Positions 51,869 to 60,721 of a stretch of DNA of 64,000 nt are shown here, piece by piece. The notes beneath the pieces were generated by a model, which saw only the letters and a program-made list of their open reading frames with translations, did not search any database and had not been told where the DNA came from. Origin of the DNA: Chryseobacterium lactis (GTDB lineage: Bacteria; Bacteroidota; Bacteroidia; Flavobacteriales; Weeksellaceae). Each line of letters opens with the position of its first letter. The first letter of the stretch is position 1. The stretch spans positions 4,092,001-4,156,000 of the forward strand of contig NZ_CP033924.1 in the NCBI RefSeq assembly GCF_003815875.1, in the 5' to 3' direction. Both the position numbers and the translations under genes were made by a program.

Positions 51869-52447
51869 ATGAATCCAAAAGTTGATTTTTTCTTCGATAA
51901 AGCCACACAATGGAAAGAAGAATTTAAAAAATTAAGAGCCATTGCGCTCAGTACCGAACTGGTAGAAGATTTAAAATGGGGATGCCCTTGTTATACCTAC
52001 GAAGGAAAAAATATTTTCCTCATTCACGGTTTTAAAGAATATTGTGCACTTCTCTTTTTTAAAGGAGCATTGATGAAAGATCCTGACCATATTTTAATTC
52101 AACAATCTGAAAATGTGCAGGCTGCAAGACAAATCCGATTTACCAATGTAGAACAGATTAATGATCTGGAAAAAATTCTTAGGAATTATATGTTTGAGGC
52201 TGTTGAAATCGAAGAATCAGGAGCTAAAGTTGAAATGAAGAAAACCAAAGAATTTGAAATGGTGGAAGAATTTCAACAACAACTTGATAAAAATCCTAAA
52301 TTAAAAGAAGCCTTCGAAGCTTTGACACCAGGAAGACAAAGAGCTTACCTGCTCCACTTTTCGTCTGCCAAACAAAGCAAAACCCGTGAATCAAGAATTG
52401 AAAAATGTATTCCGCAAATCCTTGAAGGAAAAGGAATCAACGATTAA
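51869..52447 (+). CDS. YdeI/OmpD-associated family (DUF1801) protein
   Basis: Soluble protein of 192 residues. The N-terminal DUF1801 domain (LRAIALSTELVEDLKWGCPCYTYEGKNIFLIHGFKEYCALLFFKGALM) and a C-terminal YdeI helical tail (FQQQLDKNPKLKEAFEALTPGRQRAYLLHF followed by KTRESRIEKCIPQIL) are both clear. Function unknown, often in stress-linked gene sets with SRPBCC and DoxX proteins. Confidence 0.9.
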   Translation: MNPKVDFFFDKATQWKEEFKKLRAIALSTELVEDLKWGCPCYTYEGKNIFLIHGFKEYCALLFFKGALMKDPDHILIQQSENVQAARQIRFTNVEQINDLEKILRNYMFEAVEIEESGAKVEMKKTKEFEMVEEFQQQLDKNPKLKEAFEALTPGRQRAYLLHFSSAKQSKTRESRIEKCIPQILEGKGIND

Positions 52448-52468
52448 CACCAAATAAAAACAACCCCA

Positions 52469-52870
52469 ATGGAAACACCAAACACATCAGAAAAACGCAA
52501 AAAAATCATCTACTGGATCTTTACCCTGTGGATGGCCCTCGGCATGATTTCTACTGCCATCGTTCAGCTCATAAAAAATAAGGATGAACTTGCTAACTTT
52601 ACCAATTTAGGCTACCCTTCTTATCTTATGACCATCATAGGTATATGGAAAATATTGGGTGTAATCGCCATTTTGATTCCAAAGCAACTGCTGTTAAAAG
52701 AATGGGCATATGCAGGCTTTTTCTTTGTGATGTCGGGAGCGGTTATTTCCCACCTCATCGTTGGAGATACGGCTGGAAGAACTTTCCCTGCTGTTTTATT
52801 ATTTGTTTTAGTGATAATTTCATGGTATTTCAGGCCTGCCAACAGAAAAATCTCTCTCAACAACAACTAA
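52469..52870 (+). CDS. DoxX-like integral membrane protein
   Basis: Protein of 133 residues with four predicted membrane helices (IIYWIFTLWMALGMISTAIVQLI, MTIIGIWKILGVIAILI, WAYAGFFFVMSGAVISHLIVG, FPAVLLFVLVIISWYF). The pattern is that of DoxX-like (DUF6640/DoxX_2) proteins. It starts 21 bases after the YdeI-type gene, so they are co-transcribed. Confidence 0.88.
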   Translation: METPNTSEKRKKIIYWIFTLWMALGMISTAIVQLIKNKDELANFTNLGYPSYLMTIIGIWKILGVIAILIPKQLLLKEWAYAGFFFVMSGAVISHLIVGDTAGRTFPAVLLFVLVIISWYFRPANRKISLNNN

Positions 52871-53020
52871 GACACAATTAAAATTTTATCGCAGATAATT
52901 ATATTGACTTTGTTGGAATATCGCTAAGACGCTAAGAATTACAACGTAATGCTATTTTTAAGGCACAAGAAAATCCAAGATTTTCAGCAAGCGTGTACAT
53001 ATAATGATATACAGCATTCA

Positions 53021-53294
53021 ATTTTATCGGAGATAAAATCCCTTCGTCTACTAACAGTCTTAAATATTATAACTTGCACCTTTGCGATAATCCAACAATC
53101 AGAAACAAAACTTGATATGAAAAACAAACAATTAACACCCAAACAAACCAAATCCATTTCAACATCATAAATTTTATCGTAGATAAAATCCTTGCGCCTT
53201 ACAACCTCTTTTTCACAATAATTTTGCGCCTTTGCGATAATCCAACAATAAATACAAAACTTGATATGAAAAACAAACAATTAACACCCGAGCA
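53021..53294 (+). repeat. 150-bp tandem duplication at the 5' end of the DUF4256 gene
   Basis: Two copies about 150 bases apart: ATTTTATCGGAGATAAAATC (53021) / ATTTTATCGTAGATAAAATC (53171); TTTGCGATAATCCAACAAT (53081 / 53231); ATGAAAAACAAACAATTAAC (53117 / 53266). The first copy of the start codon opens a 17-codon frame ending at 53170; the second is the real gene. A third, single ATTTTATCGCAGATAA lies at 52883. Confidence 0.85.
53117..53170 (+). pseudogene. Decapitated duplicate of the DUF4256 gene start
   Basis: The 17-codon frame MKNKQLTPKQTKSISTS repeats the first eight residues of the DUF4256 protein (MKNKQLTPEQVES...) and then diverges to a stop. It is best read as a vestige of the tandem duplication, though its leader could affect translation of the downstream gene. 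Confidence 0.65.
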
Positions 53295-53823
53295 AGTCGA
53301 ATCACTTTTAAAAATCTTAGAAATCCGTTTCGAAAAAAACATGCCCCGCCACAAAGCCATAAAATGGGAAAAAGTAAAGACTAAGCTAGATGCCCATCCT
53401 GAAAAATTATGGTCTTTATATCAAATGGAACAAACAGAAGGTGAACCTGACGTAGTAGATTATGATCAAAAAACCGACGAATACATCTTTTTCGACTGCT
53501 CCCCGGAAAGTCCGAAACGTCGCAGCCTCTGCTATGACTACCCGGCATGGGACGCCCGAAAAGCCAACAAACCGGAAAGCAACGCCATCGATACCGTGAC
53601 CGAAATGGGCATTGAATTATTAACGGAAGAACAATATCGTCAACTTCAGGGACTCGGTAAATTCGATCAGAAAACATCAAGCTGGATACAAACACCTCAT
53701 CAGATCAGAGAACTTGGAGGAGCCATTTTCTGTGACAGACGTTATAATACTGTTTTTATGTACCACAACGGTGCGGATTCTTATTACGCAGCGAGAGGGT
53801 TTAGGGGGAGTTTGAGAGTTTGA
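53266..53823 (+). CDS. DUF4256-family protein
   Basis: Soluble protein of 185 residues matching DUF4256: RFEKNMPRHKAIKWEKVKTKL, MEQTEGEPDVVDYD, FFDCSPESPKRRSLCYDYPAWDARK and LGGAIFCDRRYNTVFMYHNGADSYYAARGFRG. ATG 53266 is chosen; an upstream in-frame ATG at 53224 reads into the duplicated leader. The last codons (SLRV) and stop are supplied by the TTGAGAGTATTAG repeat. Function unknown; it is the last gene in the arsR-led series. Confidence 0.9.
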   Translation: MKNKQLTPEQVESLLKILEIRFEKNMPRHKAIKWEKVKTKLDAHPEKLWSLYQMEQTEGEPDVVDYDQKTDEYIFFDCSPESPKRRSLCYDYPAWDARKANKPESNAIDTVTEMGIELLTEEQYRQLQGLGKFDQKTSSWIQTPHQIRELGGAIFCDRRYNTVFMYHNGADSYYAARGFRGSLRV

Positions 53824-53858
53824 GAGTATTAGTGTGGGAGCGTTTGAGAGTGTATGAG
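53805..53858. repeat. TTTGAGAGTATTAGTGTGGGAG repeat, copy 3 (inverted)
   Basis: GGGGAGTTTGAGAGTTTGAG, then AGTATTAGTGTGGGAGCG. It is the reverse complement of the elements at 51127 and 51821 and contains the DUF4256 stop codon (53821-53823). Downstream, CACAGATTTCTCAGATTTGC at about 53957 belongs to another dispersed repeat type. Confidence 0.65.
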
Positions 53859-54006
53859 AAAATTAAAAACAAAGATTTTTAAAAACTTTAGTATACTTCA
53901 TATACACAAAGCTGGAAACTTAATTAACTTAAGTGTTTAAACATTATTTTTTAAACCACAGATTTCTCAGATTTGCACTGATTTTTAGCACAGTCTTTTT
54001 TTGTTT

Positions 54007-54975
54007 CTAGTCAATTTTGGGATCTCTCAACCAGGGAGATTCCACGCTCCAGAAAATAATGTTGACACCAAGATAGTCTTGCGCATAGCTCACAAATTCC
54101 TCTTTGGTAAAAGGTTTCTTCGTTTTTGGATTGGTATAGGTTAAAGTCGGTTCCTGAACGGCCATAGCCACGAGAGACAATTTTCCTTTATACTTATTGA
54201 AAAACGGATAAGAATTCTTCATCTGTGCTTTTTTATCGGGAACAATATCGGGGCCTCCCAATCCAATATTGTTTTTATCGGCAAAATCAAACAGCCTGGA
54301 CATATATTGATGATCATTTTCCCATTCACAAGGAAAGAAATTGACATACTGTAAAACATAGGATTGATGAAACACACTTTTTGCAAACTTCAGATTATCT
54401 AATTCTGCCTGGAAATAGCGGTCACAACTGAAATTTGTTTTATCTTTTTTCATATCGATATCTATCGAAGTCTCCGGAAGATTAATACCCTGAATTTTCC
54501 CATCAAACTTTTTTGCCAACTCTCCTATCAACTTCTGATACCTCATCCTAACGGCCGGATTCCATTGTTGGGTAACCCATCCGCTCCCTACAGGTTTATT
54601 TTCACCCGGATTATCATATTGAGCAACCAATCCGCCGGTGTATTCTTTTTCGTTCAAAACATAATCGGGAATATATCTTGCCTGAGGCTCAAAGAACCTG
54701 TCCTGGAGCTGAATAAACAGCTTTTTATGTAAAGAGGTCAGGTACTGCAGATCTTTTTCAATCACAGAAAAATCATAAACGTCTTTTGAGGTTTCCAATG
54801 CTCTCCAGTTATAAACAATCTGCACTCCGCCAACATCTTTTCGTGTAATCATTTTTTCTATTTCCTGCAGGTCTCCTGAGGAAGTATAAATATAATTCTG
54901 AGGAGTCTGTCCTTTAAAAAAACAGAATCCAAAAACTAATAATGCCAATCCTAATCTCCCGATCATCCTTTTCAT
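54007..54975 (-). CDS. Secreted TIM-barrel glycoside hydrolase-like protein
   Basis: Protein of 322 residues with a signal peptide (LGLALLVFGFCFFKGQ). The sequence has the rhythm of a beta/alpha barrel of the clan-A hydrolase type: VGGVQIVYNWRALETSKDVYDFSVIEKDL at strand 1-2, KLFIQLQDRF, KIQGINLPETSIDI with a Glu in the strand-4 acid position, IGLGGPDIV and NIIFWSVESPWL with Glu near the C-terminus. The two Glu are candidate acid and nucleophile. I do not assign a GH family; the substrate is unknown. Single-gene unit. Confidence 0.78.
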   Translation of the reverse strand: MKRMIGRLGLALLVFGFCFFKGQTPQNYIYTSSGDLQEIEKMITRKDVGGVQIVYNWRALETSKDVYDFSVIEKDLQYLTSLHKKLFIQLQDRFFEPQARYIPDYVLNEKEYTGGLVAQYDNPGENKPVGSGWVTQQWNPAVRMRYQKLIGELAKKFDGKIQGINLPETSIDIDMKKDKTNFSCDRYFQAELDNLKFAKSVFHQSYVLQYVNFFPCEWENDHQYMSRLFDFADKNNIGLGGPDIVPDKKAQMKNSYPFFNKYKGKLSLVAMAVQEPTLTYTNPKTKKPFTKEEFVSYAQDYLGVNIIFWSVESPWLRDPKID

Positions 54976-55094
54976 AAAAACATGAATTTAAAAATAAACT
55001 ACTATGAATCATTTTTCGTGCCTAATCTTTCACTTTGTTTAAACTTTATAAAATTATTCTTATTTGTTTAGAATATTATTCAAAATTTAAATAC

Positions 55095-55113
55095 AATCGC
55101 TATTTTAGCGATT
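55095..55113. promoter_or_regulatory. Palindrome AATCGCTA-TTT-TAGCGATT upstream of lipoprotein gene
   Basis: Perfect 8-base inverted repeat with a three-base spacer, 28 bases before the start of the lipoprotein gene. It could be an operator or a leader hairpin. Confidence 0.5.
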
Positions 55114-55141
55114 CGAAATTTGATTTTAAATAACTAAGGAT

Positions 55142-55642
55142 ATGAAAAAATTAATTTTACTGAGCAGTATTTCAGTATTGATGATCAATTGCAACAAAAA
55201 AACTGAAACCCCTGCTCCGAAAATTGAAGCCGATACCATTGCTGTAGAAGAACCTGTAGTAGATACATTAGGACCAAAATCATTTTGCTATGTAGGCGTA
55301 ACGGGAAAAGACAGTGTTTTTGCTTCTATTGATGATAACCTGGGAACGATTACCGGAAAATTATCTTATAAAAACAGTGAAAAAGACAGTTCTAAAGGTG
55401 AAGTAACCGGATTCAAATCAGGAGATACTTTAAAGCTGATCTATGAATTCGCCTCTGAGGGTAAAAAGAGTAAGAGAGATATTTATTTTCTTCAGAAAGG
55501 CAATACGCTAACGGAAGGAATCGGAGATCACAAAGAAGAAGACGGACAGTCTAAATATGCGGACGATAAAAAAGTAAGCTACAAAGACGGACAGAAACTG
55601 AATGCTTCAGACTGTGCAACTGTTACCAAAGCATTGAAATAA
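55142..55642 (+). CDS. Lipoprotein of unknown function
   Basis: Protein of 166 residues with lipoprotein signal (SSISVLMINCNKK, Cys17), a Pro/Glu-rich linker (TETPAPKIEADTIAVEEPVVD), then a beta domain (FCYVGVTGKDSVFASIDDNLGTITGKLSYKN) with two Cys (FCYVG and SDCATV) that could pair. Function unknown; common in Chryseobacterium, as I recall. Followed by a terminator. Confidence 0.82.
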   Translation: MKKLILLSSISVLMINCNKKTETPAPKIEADTIAVEEPVVDTLGPKSFCYVGVTGKDSVFASIDDNLGTITGKLSYKNSEKDSSKGEVTGFKSGDTLKLIYEFASEGKKSKRDIYFLQKGNTLTEGIGDHKEEDGQSKYADDKKVSYKDGQKLNASDCATVTKALK

Positions 55643-55660
55643 TTATCAGATGATAAACGA

Positions 55661-55692
55661 AAAACAGCCTTAGAAAAGGCTGTTTTTTTATT
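55661..55692 (+). terminator. Terminator of the lipoprotein gene
   Basis: Stem AAAACAGCCTT / AAGGCTGTTTT with AGAA loop followed by TTTATTTT, between convergent genes. Confidence 0.88.
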
Positions 55693-56724
55693 TTATGCTA
55701 GTTGGTCAATAATTTCAATCAATTGATTTACTCCTTCATCTCCTGTATTCCACGAAGTGATAAGACGGATGGCTGAAGAGTTCTCATCTACCTTTTTCCA
55801 GACAAAAAATTCAAAATGTTCAGATAAGACGTTAATAACGTTATTATTTAAAATAGGAAAAATCTGATTGGTATAGGTATCTGAAAGAAATTCTATTCCT
55901 TTATTCTGCATTGCTTTTTTGATTTTCATCGCCTGTTGATTGGCGTGTTTTGCCAGATCAAAATACAGATCGTCCTTCATCAATTCCATAAACTGAATTC
56001 CCAACAGCCTTCCTTTTGCCAATAATGCTCCTTTCTGCTTGATGTTAAAAGCAAAATCTTCCTGAAGAGACGGATTATTGATCACGATAGCCTCCCCTAT
56101 TAAAGCTCCGTTTTTGGTGCCTCCCAGATAAAAAATATCTGTAAGTTCAGCCACTTGTTCAAGACTAAGATCACTTATTTCAGAGGTCAGACCGTGTCCC
56201 AGTCTTGCACCGTCCATAAATAGATATAATTTATTTTCTTTACAAAAATTAGAAAGTTCTTCCAGTTCTTTTTTCTGATAAATGGTTCCAAGTTCTGTAG
56301 AATTGGAGATGTACACCAGCTTAGGCATAACCTGATGGGGGATATTTTTATGATTTTCCAATACCGGAATAATATCGGCAGGTGTCAGTTTCCCATCCTC
56401 TTTTTCAATGCTTAATACTTTGTGGCCTGTAGCTTCAATGGCTCCTGTTTCATTATTCAGAATGTGCCCTACAGATGCAGAAATCACGCATTGGTAAGGT
56501 TTTAAAACAGAAGAAATCACGATAAGATTGGCCTGTGTTCCGCCAGAAACCAAATAAACATCTGAGTCTGCTTTTTTTATTTTTTCCTTAATTAATTCTT
56601 TAGCTTGTAATGAGTACTTATCTTCTCCATAGCCAGCCTGCTGCTCGAGATTACATTGTAAAAGGGTTTGTAGAATATTTGGGTGACATCCCTCCGAGTA
56701 ATCGTTTTTAAATGAAAATTTCAT
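55693..56724 (-). CDS. Threonine aldolase-family PLP enzyme
   Basis: Fold-type I PLP enzyme of 343 residues of the low-specificity threonine aldolase / beta-eliminating lyase group. It has the PLP stacking region SGGTQANLIVISSVL, VGHILNNETGAIEATGHKV, the cofactor Asp171 and Arg174 in FMDGARLGHGL and the Schiff-base lysine Lys204 in YLGGTKNGALIG. It should cleave L-threonine or L-allo-threonine to glycine and acetaldehyde; serine or phenylserine are alternative substrates. Single-gene unit. Confidence 0.9.
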   Translation of the reverse strand: MKFSFKNDYSEGCHPNILQTLLQCNLEQQAGYGEDKYSLQAKELIKEKIKKADSDVYLVSGGTQANLIVISSVLKPYQCVISASVGHILNNETGAIEATGHKVLSIEKEDGKLTPADIIPVLENHKNIPHQVMPKLVYISNSTELGTIYQKKELEELSNFCKENKLYLFMDGARLGHGLTSEISDLSLEQVAELTDIFYLGGTKNGALIGEAIVINNPSLQEDFAFNIKQKGALLAKGRLLGIQFMELMKDDLYFDLAKHANQQAMKIKKAMQNKGIEFLSDTYTNQIFPILNNNVINVLSEHFEFFVWKKVDENSSAIRLITSWNTGDEGVNQLIEIIDQLA

Positions 56725-56822
56725 AGAGTAAATTTAAAAAAATAGAAGAATATTATCCCTATGAAAAAGAGTTAAAATATCAGAAAAATAAGGATACGAA
56801 AGCATTGATGACAATGATATAT

Positions 56823-57257
56823 TTATTTTACAAAATCAATGGGCTGCCCTACCTTATACTCTCCATCAGGCTTTGAGTAAATTTTATATTTCTTCTTGCA
56901 GTTTTCTTTTAACGGCTCAATAAAATATGCTTTTCCGTTTTCCAGATAAGATCCTGTCAATTTCCCGGAAGCAATCGTTAATGTCATCAATTTGGTACCA
57001 TCTTCAGATTTCCCTTTGAAGGTGAATATTTTTGCTTTCCGTAATGCATCACTTGTTTTATCAAGCATGATGTATTTTGTCTCCTTCCCTTCTATATCAT
57101 ATAAATTAAAGATAACCTCTTCTTTATGGCTCATGTCCAATTTATTGTCCTGTATCAATTTTTTAGGATTAAAAGAGAAAACAAATTGTCTTGACTGCCC
57201 TCGCAATGCGGTACCAAATACAGTAAAAAGCAGGAATATTAATAATGTATTTTTCAT
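56823..57257 (-). CDS. Exported propeptide-like protein
   Basis: Protein of 144 residues from ATG 57257 (MKNTLLIFLLFTVFGTALRGQ signal peptide; an upstream start at 57314 would add 19 residues of non-signal sequence). The mature part (TLTIASGKLTGSYLENGKAYFIEPLKENCKKKYKIYSK) aligns by eye with the pro-region of the metalloprotease encoded next to it (LTLAGDKVTAIIKSDKGYFIVEPYKTKAGEYRIYNS). It may be a free-standing inhibitor or chaperone of that protease, or a remnant of a duplicated gene. Function otherwise unknown. Confidence 0.75.
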   Translation of the reverse strand: MKNTLLIFLLFTVFGTALRGQSRQFVFSFNPKKLIQDNKLDMSHKEEVIFNLYDIEGKETKYIMLDKTSDALRKAKIFTFKGKSEDGTKLMTLTIASGKLTGSYLENGKAYFIEPLKENCKKKYKIYSKPDGEYKVGQPIDFVK

Positions 57258-57464
57258 CTTTAAAATTTTTACGTTAGCATCACAAAATAGGATAATACCC
57301 ACAAACATTGTCATTCCGAAGGAATCCAGACTGTTCCTATTTTTTTCTAATCTTATTTGTATAAAAGTCTATTTAGATTCCTATGGAATGACAAAATACG
57401 TTAGCATCAGATATAAAAAAAGGGCTATATAAATATAACCCTTTTTAAATTGATCCTTCAATGA

Positions 57465-60400
57465 TTATTTCTTAATCACCTTAGATTGGCTGACTACAGT
57501 TTTGTTATTTAATAACTTCAACATATAAACGCCTGTTTTGAATTTAGAAAAATTAATTTCAGAATTGTTCATCACATTCATTTCCATCAATCTTCCGGAT
57601 GCGTCATATATTTCATAATGTGTAATCTTTTCATCACTGTAGACATGAAGATAATCTTTCACAGGATTTGGTACCAGCCCGATCTGTTTTTTGGATAGAT
57701 CAGTTGTTGCCAATGCTGCTGTAATATTTAAAGTAATATTATTTTTGCTCAGTTGGTGGCATGTTTTACTCTGAATAAGATTGGCAATTGATTTGTTAAT
57801 CAGGTCGGTTGCCGCACCGGTATACGAAATCCCCTGTACAGTATATGTTCCCACCGGTAAAGTTGTAAAGTCCGCAGTTGTACTTTGTGCAACAATCGTA
57901 TTGGTAGCTGTATTAATAGCAACATAGGTATAGTTGATTCCCACAGGAGAATCAATCACATTGTAGAAGCTTCCGGAACCGTCATTGCTAACGGTAACAC
58001 TTGATCCTATTGTTGTGCTGCCCAGATTTTTAGCCGTAACATAATATTCCACTCCTTTTTCAAGAGTTGCAGAGAATGATCTGTAATAGCTCAAACCGGT
58101 TCCTGTACCACTATATACGCCATTAGACGTTATAAAATTGGCAACATTTACCTGATTTCCTTTAAATATGGTCATAATTACAGCATCAGGAGAAGGATAG
58201 CTTAACGTATAACTTCCTGTTTCTGTTACTTTAAATTTATAAGGAATTAAACTGGTACTGGCCAGAATCTGGTATGGCGCGGTGCTGGTCTGATTATAGA
58301 TGTATAAAGCATCAGGACTCATATTTGCTGTAGCAAAAGTTAATACTTTAGAACTATAAGAATCACCGGAAGAGGTCTGCGGCTGAAGATTCAGGTTGGC
58401 CTGAGCACTTCCCTGAATGGCCGTTACCACTTTAGCATTTTCCACCATAACAGATGGGAAAGCATTACAGGTTGAATTGATTGTAAAGTTCGTATTTGAA
58501 ACATCAAAGAACTCTGCATAATTATTAATGACTGCCGTCACCTTAATTCTCGCCTTGTCTGTATACGCTACAAACGGAATCAATACATTAGCCGTACCAT
58601 TGTTAGGCACATCTGAAGCAAGTACATATGGGAAAGTATCACCTCCATCCGTAGACAGAAGAATATTTACTGTATTTTTTAAAGTATTGGTTTGATTTAC
58701 ATCCCATGTCACATTGATATTGCTGTCATTATTTACCGTAACATTAGAGTTAGGATAAGTAACCGTTAAAGGTCCCTGATCCGTCACCGTCACCAATACC
58801 TGGTCAGAATCGGCTCCTCCGGAAACGATGCTGTTATCTCTTACCGTAAATCTCATTTTCATGGTTCTTGCTACCAGAGGTAATGCTTCTGCAGCACTCG
58901 TCGGAGGTGTATTTTGATTATTTAATACAAACCTCATTTTAGGAAAATACCTTTCTGTAGTTGCAGTGCTTTGCTCTGATCTGAATAATGGCGCCGTTGT
59001 ACTGTTTACCGCAGAATAACCACCGGTTCCGTTGATCGTACTGCCAAAGGCTCCTTTATCATTTGCCGAAGCCACATCTACCTGATCCCAGGTATAGGAA
59101 AGATTGGTATCTTCTGCATCAGTTCCAATTCCTTTTAATTTGAAAGGGGTATTTTTAGGAATGCTGATCGCTGCATTTCCGGCATTGGCAACAGGCGGCG
59201 TATTTGCTACTGCAACGGCATTAAAACAGGTTGATGATACACTTAAAGTATTGAGAATTTGGTCGATGCTTTTTGCATGGAAATAGTTTAATCCGTTATT
59301 TCCTGAGTTGGTTTGATCGTTTGGTGTAGTACAGTTATTTCCATAGGCCATAATCGTAGATCCAGCTCCCGGTTCTACCGCAGAATCACCGTTCCATCCC
59401 ACTGTACAGAATGTTGGGCTTCCTGGTGATCCGCCTACGGCATTATAAGTATGCCATGCTCCGAATTGATGGCCCATTTCATGAACAATCAGATTCGCAG
59501 TTAAAGATTTTGGCATCGCAACTGTCCATTGGCTCCATGCTCTTGCTTTAAAGCCTGAATTACAAGGTTGTGGTCCTGCCTGTCCCTGTGCACTGCCACC
59601 GGCACCCGGCATAATATTAAAAGTATGGCCGATATCATAATCAGCATAAGGAAGCGTGCCATTCGTATTCATAATGTCAAAACCAGCTTGGGAATTGGCT
59701 GCTGAAGCAAAAGAAGCATTAATGGTAAAAGGATCAGTAGCTCCGTCTGTAAAAAGTAACGTTTTGTTTACTGTTTTATCAATCAACTGAAAAGAAACAG
59801 ATAACTCAGACTCATAAATCTGATTAATAAGATTCATCATGGCCACCAGTTCTGCAAGGGCTGCATCCTGATTTCCAAATGCCGTTGTAAATTCACCCGT
59901 TGTGGCTACAGCCATTCTAAATGTTTTCATCTGACCTCCATAAGGAAAACCTGTTACCGATTTCTGAACGTGAAGTCCTTGAGCAATAGCTTCCAGGCTT
60001 TTTTTAAATTCCATTTCATCAGTTCCACACTGGAAATTTTCACCAAACATTTCTGAGGAATTATAAATCCTGTATTCTCCAGCTTTGGTTTTGTAAGGTT
60101 CTACGATAAAATAACCTTTGTCTGATTTAATTATTGCCGTAACCTTATCTCCAGCAAGTGTCAGTTTTATCTTTGACTGTCTGTCTTTTGAATATCCGTC
60201 AAAAGTAACAATATTGTTCAGCCTTTTGCTGACAAGATTATTCTCTGATAAGATAAATTCTTGCTGCTTACCATCAATAAGAGTTAAGACAATTGACTGA
60301 TTGGTGATTTTTCCGGAATTCTTTTTCTTGCCCTCCACATTTCTTCTGAAATTTTCAGTATTCAGCTTAAAAGTGGTTCCGGGAAGATCATTAGCGTGTA

Positions 60401-60476
60401 CATCATTGGTGTCTAATATCTGTGCATTCATCAGGAAAGAAGCACAGATAGAAAGGAGTGTAATTTTCAATTTCAT
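57465..60476 (-). CDS. Reprolysin-like zinc metalloprotease with T9SS sorting domain
   Basis: Secreted protease of 1003 residues from ATG 60476 (signal peptide ITLLSICASFLMNAQ). A pro-region of about 180 residues is followed by a metzincin domain with HEMGHQFGAWH (His332, Glu333, His336, His342) and the Met-turn STIMAYGNNC. Ig/fibronectin-like or PKD-type domains (VTYPNSNVTVNNDSNINVTWDVNQT, FKLKGIGTDAEDTNLSYTWDQV) and a C-terminal type A T9SS domain (VPNPVKDYLHVYSDEKITHYEIYDASGRLME...TGVYMLKLLNNKTVVSQSKVIKK) complete it. It is exported through type IX secretion. An upstream frame extension to 60572 is ignored. Confidence 0.92.
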   Translation of the reverse strand: MKLKITLLSICASFLMNAQILDTNDVHANDLPGTTFKLNTENFRRNVEGKKKNSGKITNQSIVLTLIDGKQQEFILSENNLVSKRLNNIVTFDGYSKDRQSKIKLTLAGDKVTAIIKSDKGYFIVEPYKTKAGEYRIYNSSEMFGENFQCGTDEMEFKKSLEAIAQGLHVQKSVTGFPYGGQMKTFRMAVATTGEFTTAFGNQDAALAELVAMMNLINQIYESELSVSFQLIDKTVNKTLLFTDGATDPFTINASFASAANSQAGFDIMNTNGTLPYADYDIGHTFNIMPGAGGSAQGQAGPQPCNSGFKARAWSQWTVAMPKSLTANLIVHEMGHQFGAWHTYNAVGGSPGSPTFCTVGWNGDSAVEPGAGSTIMAYGNNCTTPNDQTNSGNNGLNYFHAKSIDQILNTLSVSSTCFNAVAVANTPPVANAGNAAISIPKNTPFKLKGIGTDAEDTNLSYTWDQVDVASANDKGAFGSTINGTGGYSAVNSTTAPLFRSEQSTATTERYFPKMRFVLNNQNTPPTSAAEALPLVARTMKMRFTVRDNSIVSGGADSDQVLVTVTDQGPLTVTYPNSNVTVNNDSNINVTWDVNQTNTLKNTVNILLSTDGGDTFPYVLASDVPNNGTANVLIPFVAYTDKARIKVTAVINNYAEFFDVSNTNFTINSTCNAFPSVMVENAKVVTAIQGSAQANLNLQPQTSSGDSYSSKVLTFATANMSPDALYIYNQTSTAPYQILASTSLIPYKFKVTETGSYTLSYPSPDAVIMTIFKGNQVNVANFITSNGVYSGTGTGLSYYRSFSATLEKGVEYYVTAKNLGSTTIGSSVTVSNDGSGSFYNVIDSPVGINYTYVAINTATNTIVAQSTTADFTTLPVGTYTVQGISYTGAATDLINKSIANLIQSKTCHQLSKNNITLNITAALATTDLSKKQIGLVPNPVKDYLHVYSDEKITHYEIYDASGRLMEMNVMNNSEINFSKFKTGVYMLKLLNNKTVVSQSKVIKK

Positions 60477-60690
60477 TGTAAATGTTTTTTTCTTAAAGAT
60501 AAATAATAAACCAATATAAATTTTACACATCCTATATAAATTATTGAAAATCACAACCAAAATACCTATCATTTAAGAATAATATTCTCACCTCCTTCGC
60601 AACTGCAAATAGTAAGGTTTATTTTAAATAATAACAATCTCTTAAAACTATACTTCATTAGTCTACATTACAGAGTTTTCATATAATTTT

Positions 60691-60718
60691 GTTAGATTTG
60701 TACTGAAAATCATCTAAC
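60691..60718 (+). promoter_or_regulatory. Candidate MntR/DtxR operator over the regulator's promoter
   Basis: GTTAGAT (60691-60697) and ATCTAAC (60712-60718) form a perfect inverted repeat with 14 bases between. TAGATTTG (60693-60700) is a TAnnTTTG -7 box within the left arm, so a bound dimer would block transcription of the regulator itself. No clear TTG at -33 is present. Confidence 0.6.
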
Positions 60719-60721
60719 ATT

